Assembly (NCBI GenBank): GCA_021846275.1
Contig: JAJZBZ010000003.1
Coordinates: 372,001-436,000 of the forward strand
Source: Acidobacteriota bacterium
Lineage (GTDB): Bacteria > Acidobacteriota > Terriglobia > Terriglobales > Acidobacteriaceae
Direction: 5' to 3'
Length of the DNA stretch: 64,000 bases
Part shown: positions 34,503 through 42,849 of the stretch, in pieces
How the letters are laid out: every line of letters begins with the position of its first letter
How positions within the stretch are numbered: the stretch's first letter is position 1
Program-made: the position numbers and the translations under genes
The notes under the pieces: model-generated
Databases searched by the model: none
What the model saw: the letters and a program-made list of their open reading frames with translations, nothing else
Told to the model about the DNA's origin: nothing

Positions 34503-36812
34503 TTGAAGAGCATTGGTCTGCGCCTGATCGTCGCGCTGGTGGTGGGCATCACGCTGGTTTCGACTGCCTCGTCGTGGTATGAGGTGAGGCAGCAGAAGCA
34601 GAGCCTGTATGCGGATCTCGAGCGCAAGGCCGATACCCTTGCCGACGGGCTGACGAATACGGCGGAGCTGATGCTGCTGACGAACAATCGGGATGCAATC
34701 AGCCGATTGAGCGAGCAGTTTCACAATCGCGGACAACTGCTGGGCATTACGATGCTGGACGCCAACGGGCAACTGCTGGCGATGCCGCGGGAGATTGCGC
34801 CGCTGTTGCGCAGGCTGCCGACGCAGGCGCAGGCGGCGCTGCGCGAGAATCGTACGGTGCGGTTCTATACGCGGATGCGGCTGTGGCGTGTGTACGTGCT
34901 GGTGACGCCACTGCGGCAGAGGAACGAGAAGCCGGTGGGCGCGCTGGTGATGGTCTATGACACGGGCTATATTCGCGCGGCGACGGTGAGGGTGTGGGCG
35001 CTGGCGCTGGTGCATTTCGGTTTTCAGGTGCTGATCATCGCGGCGATCACGCTGGCGATTGTGCGCTGGACGCTGATGAGGCCGGTGACGCGCGCGGCGG
35101 AGTGGCTGCGCGCGATGAGGATGGGTGAAAGCCGGACTGCGCCGCCGGAGCTGGATTTTCTTGCTCCGCTGACGAGCGAAGTCGCTCCTCTGATTGAGAG
35201 CATGCAGGAGGCGCGCGCGGCGGCGGCGGCTGAGGCGCGGCTGCGCAATGCGCGGGCGCAGATATGGACGGCGCAGCGACTGGCGGATCATCTGAGGACG
35301 AAGCTGGCGGGCAGCCATCTGTTTGTGGTGTCGAATCGCGAGCCGTATATCCACAACCACGCAGGACAGGGAGTCACGGTGCAGGTGCCGGCCAGCGGAC
35401 TGGTGACGGCGATCGAACCGATTCTCTGCGCATGCAACGGGACGTGGGTGGCGCATGGCAGCGGTTCCGCGGATCGGGAGACGGCGGACGCGCAGGGACG
35501 CCTGCCCGCGCCGCCCCACGAGCCGCGCTACACGCTGCGGCGGGTGTGGCTGACCGAGGAAGAAGAACAGGGGTATTACTACGGATTTTCGAATGAGGGC
35601 TTGTGGCCGCTGTGTCATGTGGCGCATACGCGACCGACCTTTCGCGCAGGCGACTGGGATCAGTATGTGCGCGTGAACGAGCGATTTGCCGAGGCGCTGG
35701 TCGAGGAGATTGGCGACCATCCGCATCCGGTGGTGCTGATCCAGGATTACCACTTCACGCTGTTGCCGAGGATGCTGAAGGAGCGGATTCCGCGCGCGCG
35801 CGTGGCGATCTTCTGGCATATTCCGTGGCCCAATCCCGAGTCGTTCGGAATCTGCCCGTGGCAGCGGGAACTGGTGCATGGACTGCTGGGCGCGGACATG
35901 ATCAGCTTTCACGTCCAGGCGCACTGCAACAATTTCCTGGACACCGTGGATCGTGCGCTGGAGGCGCGTGTCGACTGGGAGCACTTTGCCGTGCGGCGCA
36001 ACGATCACTGGTCGCTGGTGAGGCCGATTCCGATCAGTGTGGACCTGCCGCCTGACGAATATCCCGCTGGCCACGGCGAGAACGAGTTGGAGGCAATCCG
36101 GAAGCAATGGAACTTCGAGGCCGCGGTCATCGGGATTGGCGTCGATCGCATGGATTATACAAAGGGGATCATTGAGCGATTTCTCGCCGTCGAGAGCATG
36201 CTGGAGCGGCATGAGGAGTATTTGGGCGAGTTTTCGCTGGTTCAGATCGGGGCACCGACGCGCTCGATGATTCCGCGCTACGCCGAATTGCAGCGCGAGA
36301 TTGAGCAGGAGTCGGAGCGGATCAATGCGCGATTCCGTCGTGGAAACTGGAGGCCGATTGTGCTGATTGAGCAGCAGCAGGATCATCGCGAACTGGAGCG
36401 ATATTATCGTGCCGCGGCGGTCTGCCTGGTCACGTCGCTGCATGACGGAATGAATCTGGTCGCGAAGGAGTTTGTGGCCGCGCGCAGGGATGAGCGCGGG
36501 GTGCTGATCCTGAGCCGGTTCACGGGCGCGGCGCGCGAACTGCGGGATGCGCTGATCGTCAATCCGTATGACATTGCCTCGACGGGCGAGGCGATTGCCG
36601 AGGCGCTGCGCATGGACGCGACGGAAGCGACGGACCGCATGAGGCGGATGCGGAACTGGGTGAGCGAACACAATATCTACTGGTGGGCGAACCGGCTGCT
36701 GGGCGAGCTGTGTGAGCTGCGGCTGGAGCCGAACGAAACACAAACCGAAGAAATGGCCGAGGCGCATGCGAGCCACAGAGGAGTGGGCCGCGAAGCATCC
36801 GGCAGAAACTGA
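34503..36812 (+). CDS. otsA: membrane-anchored trehalose-6-phosphate synthase with sensor-like N-terminus
   Basis: About 769 residues in two parts. Residues 1-260 look like a sensor kinase input: TM1 (SIGLRLIVALVVGITLV), a periplasmic domain of roughly 130 residues, TM2 (VWALALVHFGFQVLIIAAITLAI) and a HAMP-like linker (MRPVTRAAEWLRAMRMGE). From about residue 270 comes a complete GT20 synthase: LFVVSNREPY, IQDYHFTLLPRML, FWHIPWPNPESF, GVDRMDYTKGI (donor-binding Arg and Lys) and LHDGMNLVAKEF. It joins UDP- or ADP-glucose to glucose 6-phosphate on the cytosolic side. TTG at 34503 with GGAGG six bases upstream is preferred; GTG 34473 is the longer option. otsB follows. Confidence 0.9.
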   Translation: MKSIGLRLIVALVVGITLVSTASSWYEVRQQKQSLYADLERKADTLADGLTNTAELMLLTNNRDAISRLSEQFHNRGQLLGITMLDANGQLLAMPREIAPLLRRLPTQAQAALRENRTVRFYTRMRLWRVYVLVTPLRQRNEKPVGALVMVYDTGYIRAATVRVWALALVHFGFQVLIIAAITLAIVRWTLMRPVTRAAEWLRAMRMGESRTAPPELDFLAPLTSEVAPLIESMQEARAAAAAEARLRNARAQIWTAQRLADHLRTKLAGSHLFVVSNREPYIHNHAGQGVTVQVPASGLVTAIEPILCACNGTWVAHGSGSADRETADAQGRLPAPPHEPRYTLRRVWLTEEEEQGYYYGFSNEGLWPLCHVAHTRPTFRAGDWDQYVRVNERFAEALVEEIGDHPHPVVLIQDYHFTLLPRMLKERIPRARVAIFWHIPWPNPESFGICPWQRELVHGLLGADMISFHVQAHCNNFLDTVDRALEARVDWEHFAVRRNDHWSLVRPIPISVDLPPDEYPAGHGENELEAIRKQWNFEAAVIGIGVDRMDYTKGIIERFLAVESMLERHEEYLGEFSLVQIGAPTRSMIPRYAELQREIEQESERINARFRRGNWRPIVLIEQQQDHRELERYYRAAAVCLVTSLHDGMNLVAKEFVAARRDERGVLILSRFTGAARELRDALIVNPYDIASTGEAIAEALRMDATEATDRMRRMRNWVSEHNIYWWANRLLGELCELRLEPNETQTEEMAEAHASHRGVGREASGRN

Positions 36813-36853
36813 GCCGACCGGGAATGCGGCGAGATCAACGCGAGGCGAGACGG

Positions 36854-37672
36854 ATGATGGACACGAAGCAGGGACAGCAGGATTTCTTTCGCGCGCTGGC
36901 GGCGGCTTCGCTGCTGATCGTGGACTACGACGGGACGCTGGCACCGTTTCGCGTGGAGCGCATGAAGGCGCGGCCCTACGCGGGGGTGTTGGAGCGGCTG
37001 GCGACGATTCAGAGTACGCCGGGGAGCGGGTTTGTGGTCGTCTCCGGACGACCGGCGGCGGAGGTGGCGCGGCTGATGGAGCCGCTGGCCGGGTTTGCGA
37101 TCTATGGCGCGCATGGGCTGGAGGTGATGGAGGCCGATGGGCAACTGGAACGGCCTGCGCTGGACGAGCGCGACGCGCGGGCGCTAAAGACGGCGCGCGG
37201 ACAACTGGAAGACCTGGGAATGACGGCGGCGCTGGAGGAAAAAGCGGGCGGGCTGGCGCTGCACTGGCGCGACGAGGAGCCGCACGCGGCCGAGCGGATG
37301 CGCGCGCTGGCGCTGCGGCAGTGGACGCCGCTGCTTGCGCGGAGCTCGCTGCGGATTCTGCCGTTTGACGGCGGGCTGGAGCTGCGGGTCACGAAGCCGG
37401 ACAAGGGCGACGCGGTGCGGGCGATTCTGGCCGGGCTGCCTGCGGGCGGGCGCGCGGCATATCTGGGCGACGACGTGACGGATGAGGATGCGTTTCGCGC
37501 GATGGGCGAGTCAGGTGCTGGCCTGCTGGGCGTGCTGGTGCGCGAGGAGTGGCGCGAGACGGCGGCGAGGCTGTGGGTGCGGCCGCCGGAGGGTCTGCTG
37601 GATTTTCTGGATGGGTGGATTGAGGCGGCGCGAGCCGAGCCGACGTCAGAAAAACCTACAGGCCGGCGCTGA
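36854..37672 (+). CDS. otsB: trehalose-6-phosphate phosphatase
   Basis: HAD-family phosphatase that turns trehalose 6-phosphate into trehalose. Motif I is LLIVDYDGTLAPF, motif II VVSGRP, and the lysine and motif IV lie in TKPDKGDAVRAIL and YLGDDVTDEDAFRAM. The length of 272 residues is normal. ATG 36854 follows GAGGCGAG; ATG 36824 and 36857 are alternatives. It starts about 40 bases after the synthase gene, so the pair forms an otsAB unit, presumably induced by osmotic or desiccation stress (inference). Confidence 0.93.
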   Translation: MMDTKQGQQDFFRALAAASLLIVDYDGTLAPFRVERMKARPYAGVLERLATIQSTPGSGFVVVSGRPAAEVARLMEPLAGFAIYGAHGLEVMEADGQLERPALDERDARALKTARGQLEDLGMTAALEEKAGGLALHWRDEEPHAAERMRALALRQWTPLLARSSLRILPFDGGLELRVTKPDKGDAVRAILAGLPAGGRAAYLGDDVTDEDAFRAMGESGAGLLGVLVREEWRETAARLWVRPPEGLLDFLDGWIEAARAEPTSEKPTGRR

Positions 37673-37704
37673 GGCTGGCCTGCTGAGAAGCAATGGAAGC
37701 CGGA

Positions 37705-37974
37705 TTACGCCGTGGCCAGAGCCTTCAGGCGTGCGTTCAGGCGGCTCTTGTAGCGCGAAGCGGTGTTCTGGTGGAGGACGCTCTTCTGGACGGCGCGGTC
37801 AAGGGCCGAAGCGGTGGAGCGGTACTGCGCCTGAGCGGCCTTCACGTCGCCGGAGGTGAGCGCCTCGCGCATGGCGCGCAGAGCGGAGCGGACGCGGGAG
37901 CGATTGGCGCGATTGACCTCGGTGCGGGTAACGGTCTGACGGGCGCGCTTCAGAGACGAGACATGATTGGCCAT
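37705..37974 (-). CDS. rpsT: 30S ribosomal protein S20
   Basis: An 89-residue, lysine/arginine/alanine-rich helical protein with the standard S20 start ([17 protein letters not shown]) and the [20 protein letters not shown] ending. It binds 16S rRNA. It is convergent with otsB and is the last complete gene inside the reversed-skew segment, near its right end. As an essential core gene it argues that the segment is native DNA turned around and not an island. Confidence 0.95.
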   Translation of the reverse strand: MANHVSSLKRARQTVTRTEVNRANRSRVRSALRAMREALTSGDVKAAQAQYRSTASALDRAVQKSVLHQNTASRYKSRLNARLKALATA

Positions 37975-38256
37975 AACGTGTGCATTATCCTTCGATGCCC
38001 CGATTGGGGCGAAATTCGCTGCTCAGGCTTTGGAGGGTGGACCCAACCGGAGTGCGTACGGCAGTCCCTTGCGGGGACGGGCGACTGGCACAAAGCTTTG
38101 CATCTTCAATGGTAGGGGAAAAGCGGTTGGTGGTCAATGGCGGCGCCGGATGATGGAATATTCGAATCGGAATACAAATCACGCCTTCGCGGGCGATTCG
38201 ACATGCCAGAGAAACAGGCTACGATTCGGCTGCAACTTCTACAAGATTTACCGCAG
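37975..38256. other. intergenic DNA upstream of rpsT
   Basis: About 280 bases, G-rich on the plus strand up to about 38,130-38,240. It should contain the rpsT promoter, but I cannot name clear boxes. No gene is supported. Confidence 0.4.
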
Positions 38257-38419
38257 GCTGCGCCTCAGAGTCCGTCACCGGCCAGGCTCTCTTCGCCCGC
38301 TACTCAATCGCCCGGTTCCTGATCGCCGCCGACACCATCCGCAGCGTCGTCGTCCGCTCCCCATCCCGCGCCTTCATCGCCACAATCGTCGCCTGCTTCA
38401 CCGCTTCCTCAATCGTCAC
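38257..38419 (-). pseudogene. truncated yqeY copy
   Basis: Begins with the same GTG start (38419) and ribosome site as yqeY. The first 39 codons read almost identically (VTIEEAVKQATIVAMKARDGE), then a TAG replaces a lysine codon at codon 40 (38302-38300). Similarity continues to codon 54 and ends abruptly. The remaining two thirds of the gene are missing. It cannot make a working protein. Confidence 0.88.
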
Positions 38420-38499
38420 CGTCCAACCCTCCCCATCCAACCCATTCTAAGCGACCCCCATCTCCCCCGCGCACCCACTGATATGCCCAACACCAAACC
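38257..38499 (-). repeat. right copy of the 250-bp inverted repeat
   Basis: Complementary copy of 26,993-27,243. The match starts with the GGTTTGGTG/GTGGG block upstream of yqeY, passes through the TAGAAT element, the GGAGGG ribosome site and the start codon, and stops after codon 54 (GCGCAGC), beyond which the sequences differ. Confidence 0.85.
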
Positions 38500-38578
38500 G
38501 AAGCATCCGTGCGCGATAAACGCAAAGGGATTGAAGAGAAGAGCATCATGTATAGTCGCACGTTAGAGGCCTTCGTAA

Positions 38579-39373
38579 ATGGCAAAAGGTATGAACATAT
38601 CGACATACGGCGAAAACCTCCTCGCAGAGTATCTCACCACACAGGGCTTCAATTTTGAACGGGAGCCGAAGCTGCCCGGCGTATCGCAACTTATCGACTT
38701 CGTGATCGATCATCCCACACATGGCAAAATTTTGCTCGAAGTGAAAGACATTGTGAATCCCCCTCCAATTGGATTTTCGACGTTAGACCCGTACAAGCCA
38801 ATACGGGAACACATCGAAGAAGGCACGAGGAAGTTCAAGTCGACAGCAAACTACGTCTGCTGTTTGGTACTCGCCGCCCCACCAGGCAGTTTTGTGGAGC
38901 TAGACGAACCGAGTACTATGCTCGGCGCTATGTATGGTGACTTAGTATTTCGCGTCCCGCTGGATACAAAAGGAAATAAATCAGAAGACGCAGGGGTAAC
39001 ATGGGAATTTCAGATCGGCAATGGCAAAATGATTCGACCATCGAAATCCCAAAATACGCGGATAGCTGCACTCATTTCGATCCAAGAGTTCGCGGTTTGG
39101 TGTCTTGCCATGCGCAAATACATCAACACTGATAATGGGAGGAGTAAAAATGAACGTCTCGAAGAAATCCGAAACGGAAATGCCGCGCTCCCCGAAGACA
39201 CAGAGGCTCGCGAGATTGGCGCGACCATCTGGGAAAATGCGGTTGCTACAAAGAAACTGCCTCAAGACCTCTTCAAAGGACCAATGGACGCGTGGTACGA
39301 GTTCTCTGAAGGCCATCAGAGGTTAGGCTTCATTGGCAATCGTCGTAGAGAACTCGGCGTTGATAACTCTTGA
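38579..39373 (+). CDS. putative PD-(D/E)XK nuclease-like protein, low GC
   Basis: A 264-residue protein of clearly lower GC and different codon use than its surroundings, which suggests horizontal acquisition. Near the N-terminus it shows GENLLAEYLTTQGF, then QLIDFVIDH and GKILLEVKDI, matching the E...D...ExK arrangement of PD-(D/E)XK nucleases; this fold assignment is from motif spacing only. The C-terminal half (EFAVWCLAMRKYIN, LGFIGNRRRELG) is unrecognised. It starts with ATG at 38579, 80 bases beyond the right inverted repeat. No methyltransferase or other defence gene is adjacent, so a restriction role is not supported. Confidence 0.6.
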   Translation: MAKGMNISTYGENLLAEYLTTQGFNFEREPKLPGVSQLIDFVIDHPTHGKILLEVKDIVNPPPIGFSTLDPYKPIREHIEEGTRKFKSTANYVCCLVLAAPPGSFVELDEPSTMLGAMYGDLVFRVPLDTKGNKSEDAGVTWEFQIGNGKMIRPSKSQNTRIAALISIQEFAVWCLAMRKYINTDNGRSKNERLEEIRNGNAALPEDTEAREIGATIWENAVATKKLPQDLFKGPMDAWYEFSEGHQRLGFIGNRRRELGVDNS

Positions 39374-39556
39374 AACTGCGATTAATTCTTGATCGTACCG
39401 ATGAATTGAAAGCCGAACCTTCGTTATTCCGGAACCGAGCTGACCGCATAAATCAGTTTGTGGTAAATTCTGCGCCTGAAGCAAATTTCCTACGCCAACA
39501 ATCCCCAAACCGGCCACAGCGCCTCCGCGCAACCGCGAAAAAATCCCACCCAGCCA

Positions 39557-39589
39557 TTCACATTTATCACATTCCTGTGTATTCTGTGA
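39557..39589 (+). promoter_or_regulatory. promoter with overlapping dyad operator
   Basis: TTCACA (39557) and TATTCT (39580) are 17 bases apart. Over them lies a symmetric arrangement at 39558-39589: TCACA, five bases, CACA, TTCC, TGTG, five bases, TGTGA. The dyad covers both promoter boxes, 50 bases before the aminotransferase ATG, and so looks like a repressor site. Confidence 0.6.
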
Positions 39590-39638
39590 TTACACCGCCA
39601 GCCTCACCGGCGCAACCACCTCGAACGGAGATGCCCTC

Positions 39639-40859
39639 GTGTTCCGCAAAACCCGCCTTTACACCCCCGGTCCCACGCCGCTCCTGCCTGCCGCCCAGTT
39701 CGCCATGGCCTCCGCCGACATACACCACCGCACCGCCGAGTTCCGCGCCCTTTACAGCAAAGTCCTCGCCCAGTTGAAGCAGTTCGTCGGCACCGAAAAC
39801 GACGTCATCGTCCTTTCCAGCTCCGGCACCGGAGCCATGGAGGCCGCCGTCAGCAACCTCACCTCGCCCGGCGACCGCGTCCTCGTCCTCAGTGCCGGCA
39901 AATTCGGCGAGCGCTGGGTCTCGCTCGCCAGGGCCTTCGGCTGCCAGGTCGATCTTGTCACAGCGCCCTACGGCCAGACCTTCGATCCAGCCGCCATACG
40001 CGCCGCGCTCCAGCCCGACACCCGCGCCGTCTTCGTACAGGCCACTGAAACCTCCACCGCCGTCCGCCACTGCATCCAGTCCATCGCGGAAACCCTCCGC
40101 GCCGCAGCGCCCGACGCCCTGCTCGTCGTCGACGCCATCACCGGCCTCGGGACGACGCATTTTGAGGTGGACGCCTGGGGCATCGACGTCCTCATCGGCG
40201 GCTCGCAGAAGGCCGTCATGATCCCGCCCGGCCTGGCGTATCTGAGCGTGAGCCAGCGCGCCTGGGCCGCCATGGAGACCAGCAAAAATCCGCGCTACTA
40301 CTTCGACCTGCGCAAGGAGCGCAAGGTCGCACCGAAGGGCGAAAGCGCCTACACGCCCGCCGTCGCGCTCATCGCCGGTCTTGGCGCGGCGCTGGATTAC
40401 ATCGCCGGCCAGGCCGGTGGCGATCTCGTCGCCGGTCGCAGGCTGCTTATCGAGAACGCCGAAAGCTGCGCCGCCATGACCCGCGCCGGACTGACCGCGC
40501 TCGGCTTCACGCTCTTCGCGCCGGACGCACCCGCCGCCGCCGCCACAGCCGTCGCCGTCCCCGACGGCATGGACTCCGGTGCCGTCGTCAAAGCCCTCAA
40601 ATCCCGCTTCGGAGCCGTCATCGCCAACGGCCAGGGCGAGATGCAGGGCAAACTCTTCCGCATCGCCCATCTCGGCTTCTTCGATTACATGGACTCGATC
40701 GCCCTGCTCGGCGCGCTCGAGTTCATCGCCCGCGACACGCTCGGCCTGCCCGTCGAATTCGGCTCCGCCGTCGCCGCCGCCCAGCGGGTCTTTGCCGCGC
40801 GCAAGCCGGACGAGGCCGCAGCCTGCCTCTGCGGCCGCGCCAACTGCGCCCGAAGCTGA
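39639..40859 (+). CDS. class V aminotransferase (serine-glyoxylate / phosphoserine type)
   Basis: A 406-residue PLP enzyme of the alanine-glyoxylate/serine-pyruvate aminotransferase group. It shows LYTPGPTPLLP at the start, HHRTAEFRALY, the cofactor region SSSGTGAMEAAV, VVDAITGLGTTHFEVD and the PLP lysine in LIGGSQKAVMIPPGL. Enzymes of this group can serve as phosphoserine aminotransferase, and the next gene is serA, so a serine-synthesis role is likely but not proven. The C-terminal tail ACLCGRANCARS has three cysteines and is unusual. The start ATG may instead be GTG; the conserved part begins at once. Confidence 0.85.
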   Translation: MFRKTRLYTPGPTPLLPAAQFAMASADIHHRTAEFRALYSKVLAQLKQFVGTENDVIVLSSSGTGAMEAAVSNLTSPGDRVLVLSAGKFGERWVSLARAFGCQVDLVTAPYGQTFDPAAIRAALQPDTRAVFVQATETSTAVRHCIQSIAETLRAAAPDALLVVDAITGLGTTHFEVDAWGIDVLIGGSQKAVMIPPGLAYLSVSQRAWAAMETSKNPRYYFDLRKERKVAPKGESAYTPAVALIAGLGAALDYIAGQAGGDLVAGRRLLIENAESCAAMTRAGLTALGFTLFAPDAPAAAATAVAVPDGMDSGAVVKALKSRFGAVIANGQGEMQGKLFRIAHLGFFDYMDSIALLGALEFIARDTLGLPVEFGSAVAAAQRVFAARKPDEAAACLCGRANCARS

Positions 40860-40923
40860 GCACTCCAACGAATCGCGGGGGAGGGAATTCCACCTCTGCG
40901 GAAACCGTCACCCGGAGAAATCC

Positions 40924-42756
40924 ATGCCCGAACTCACCTTCGCTGAAAAGCTCATTCTCGCCCGCCGTCAGCTCGGCCTTTACCAGTACCAGATGGCCGA
41001 AAAACTCGGCGTCCATCCGAACTCCATCTGGAAGTACGAGCGCGGCGAGGGTCGTCCGCAACCCTCCGTCGTCCGCCTCTTTGAGCTTTTCTGCGAACAG
41101 AACCAGATCCGCTTCGACGCCTACACCGCCGACACCGCGAAAGGAACTTCCATGAAGATCGTTCTCGCCGAAAAAGTTTCGCCCGCCACGCTCGCCGTCC
41201 TCGCCGAGGAGCCGGACTGGAATATCCTCACCCACGATCAGGTCGCCGCGCTCGACGGTGGCCTGCCCGCCGCGCTCGCTGACGCCGACGCGCTCATCGT
41301 TCGCTCCGCCGTACAGGCCGACGACGCCCTGCTCGGCCACGCTCCGCGCCTTCGCGTCATCGGTCGCGCCGGCGTCGGCGTGGACAACATCGACACCGAC
41401 GCCGCCACCCGTCGCGGCATCGTCGTCATGAACACTCCCGGAGCCAACGCCGTCGCCGTCGCCGAACTCACTCTCGCCATGATGATCGCGCTCGCCCGCA
41501 AGCTGGCCATCGCGAACTCCGGCATGCACGTCGGCAAATGGGAGAAAAAATCCCTGCAAGGCACCGAGCTGCGCGGCAAATCCCTCGCCATCCTCGGCCT
41601 CGGTCGCATCGGCCTTGAGGTCGCCCGCCGCGCCCGCGCCTTCGGCATGGAACTCGTCGGCCACGATCCCTTCGTCTCGCCCGCCGTCGCCCGCGAAACC
41701 GGCATCCGTCTCGTCACCCTCGAAGAGCTTTTCCAGGCCGCCGACTACCTCACGCTCCACGTCGGCCTCACGCCGCAAACTCATGGCATCATCAACCCGC
41801 GCACCCTCGCCACCATGAAAAAAGGCGTGCGCATCCTCAACTGCGCGCGCGGCGAACTCATCGACGAAGCCGCGCTCGCCGCCGCGCTCGCCGCCGGCCA
41901 CGTCGCCGGTGCCGCGCTCGATGTCTTCGCCTCGGAGCCGCTCAAGGACTCGCCGTTCTTCGCCATGCCCAACGTCCTGCTCACCCCTCACATCGCCGGC
42001 TCCACGGACGAAGCGCAGGAGGCCGTCGGCATTCAGATCGCCCGACAGGTCCGCGACTATCTCCGCCTCGGCGTCGTCCAGAACGCCGTCAACGTCACCT
42101 CGCTCACCCACGAGGAATACGTCCAGCTCGCGCCCTTCATCGAACTCGCCGACCGCCTCGGCCAGTTCCTCGCTCAGGCCGCCACGCGCAGCATCGAGAG
42201 CATTGAACTCATCTACTCCGGCCAGCTCGCCGAAGCCAAAACCGAACTGCTCCGCAACGCCGCCATCGCCGGCCTGCTCACCGGCTCGGAAAACGTCAAC
42301 CGCATCAACGCCGCCGCCCTCGCCGCCGAGCGCGGCATACGCCTCCACGAAGAGCAGCAATCCTCCGTCCGAGGCACCGCCGCCGACGCCCTCCGCATCA
42401 CCATCCGCGACGCGCACGGTGCCAGCACCGCCGTCGGCACCGTCCTCCACGGCGAACAAACGCGCCTCATCGAACTCGACGGCCTCGACCTCGAATCCCC
42501 GCTCGAAGGCACTCTGCTCGTCTGCCGCAACCGCGACGTTCCCGGCGTCATCGGCAACATCGGCACCGTCCTCGGCCACCAGGGCGTCAACATCGCCAAC
42601 TTCGCCCTTGGCCGCGAGCGCAGCCAGACCGGCGCGTCCACTCCCGTCAAGGCGCTCTCCGTCGTACAGATCGATGAACCCGTCGCGCCCACCCTGCTTG
42701 ACGAACTGGCCAAAGTCCCCAACCTGCTCGAAGCCCGCCTCGTCCGTCTGAGCTAG
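40924..42756 (+). CDS. serA: XRE helix-turn-helix / D-3-phosphoglycerate dehydrogenase fusion
   Basis: One open frame of 610 codons. Residues 1-62 form an XRE-type HTH (LILARRQLGLYQYQMAEKLG, VHPNSIWKYERGEGRP). At residue 77 a long-form SerA begins (MKIVLAEKVSPATLAVL). It has the NAD loop ILGLGRIGLEVARRA, catalytic arginine NCARGELID, catalytic histidine TPHIAGST, an allosteric substrate-binding domain and a C-terminal ACT domain (LVCRNRDVPGVIGNIGTVL). Both the ATG at 40924 (CGGAG upstream) and the internal ATG at 41152 (AAAGGA upstream) have ribosome sites, so a 610-residue fusion and a 534-residue enzyme may both be made. First step of serine synthesis. It lies 64 bases after the aminotransferase. 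Confidence 0.9.
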   Translation: MPELTFAEKLILARRQLGLYQYQMAEKLGVHPNSIWKYERGEGRPQPSVVRLFELFCEQNQIRFDAYTADTAKGTSMKIVLAEKVSPATLAVLAEEPDWNILTHDQVAALDGGLPAALADADALIVRSAVQADDALLGHAPRLRVIGRAGVGVDNIDTDAATRRGIVVMNTPGANAVAVAELTLAMMIALARKLAIANSGMHVGKWEKKSLQGTELRGKSLAILGLGRIGLEVARRARAFGMELVGHDPFVSPAVARETGIRLVTLEELFQAADYLTLHVGLTPQTHGIINPRTLATMKKGVRILNCARGELIDEAALAAALAAGHVAGAALDVFASEPLKDSPFFAMPNVLLTPHIAGSTDEAQEAVGIQIARQVRDYLRLGVVQNAVNVTSLTHEEYVQLAPFIELADRLGQFLAQAATRSIESIELIYSGQLAEAKTELLRNAAIAGLLTGSENVNRINAAALAAERGIRLHEEQQSSVRGTAADALRITIRDAHGASTAVGTVLHGEQTRLIELDGLDLESPLEGTLLVCRNRDVPGVIGNIGTVLGHQGVNIANFALGRERSQTGASTPVKALSVVQIDEPVAPTLLDELAKVPNLLEARLVRLS

Positions 42757-42791
42757 TTTTCGCTCAGACTACCCATCCCACCCAAAACAAA

Positions 42792-42820
42792 CAGCCGCCG
42801 GAGTCCTCGCCCGGCGGCTG
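42792..42820. terminator. bidirectional terminator between serA and the phosphohexomutase
   Basis: Ten-base perfect stem (42792-42801 with 42811-42820), nine-base loop. Plus side is followed by CTTCGTTTCC; minus side by TTTGTTTTGGG. It separates convergent genes. Confidence 0.75.
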
Positions 42821-42849
42821 CTTCGTTTCCAGCTTCTGTCCGCGCGATT

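Larger units (their letters stand above)
26940..38256. other. segment of reversed strand skew, probable inversion
   Basis: Inside this stretch the plus strand is G-rich whichever strand codes (plus genes use CTG, GCG, GTG; minus genes rnhA and rpsT read C-rich on their coding strand). Outside, the plus strand is C-rich. The ends carry the inverted repeat 26,993-27,243 / 38,257-38,499. The simplest reading is an 11-kb inversion relative to replication. The skew is judged by eye, not computed. Confidence 0.6.

Noticed and set aside
38579-39373. A restriction-modification system around the nuclease-like gene
   Set aside because: No methyltransferase or specificity gene is within reach on either side.
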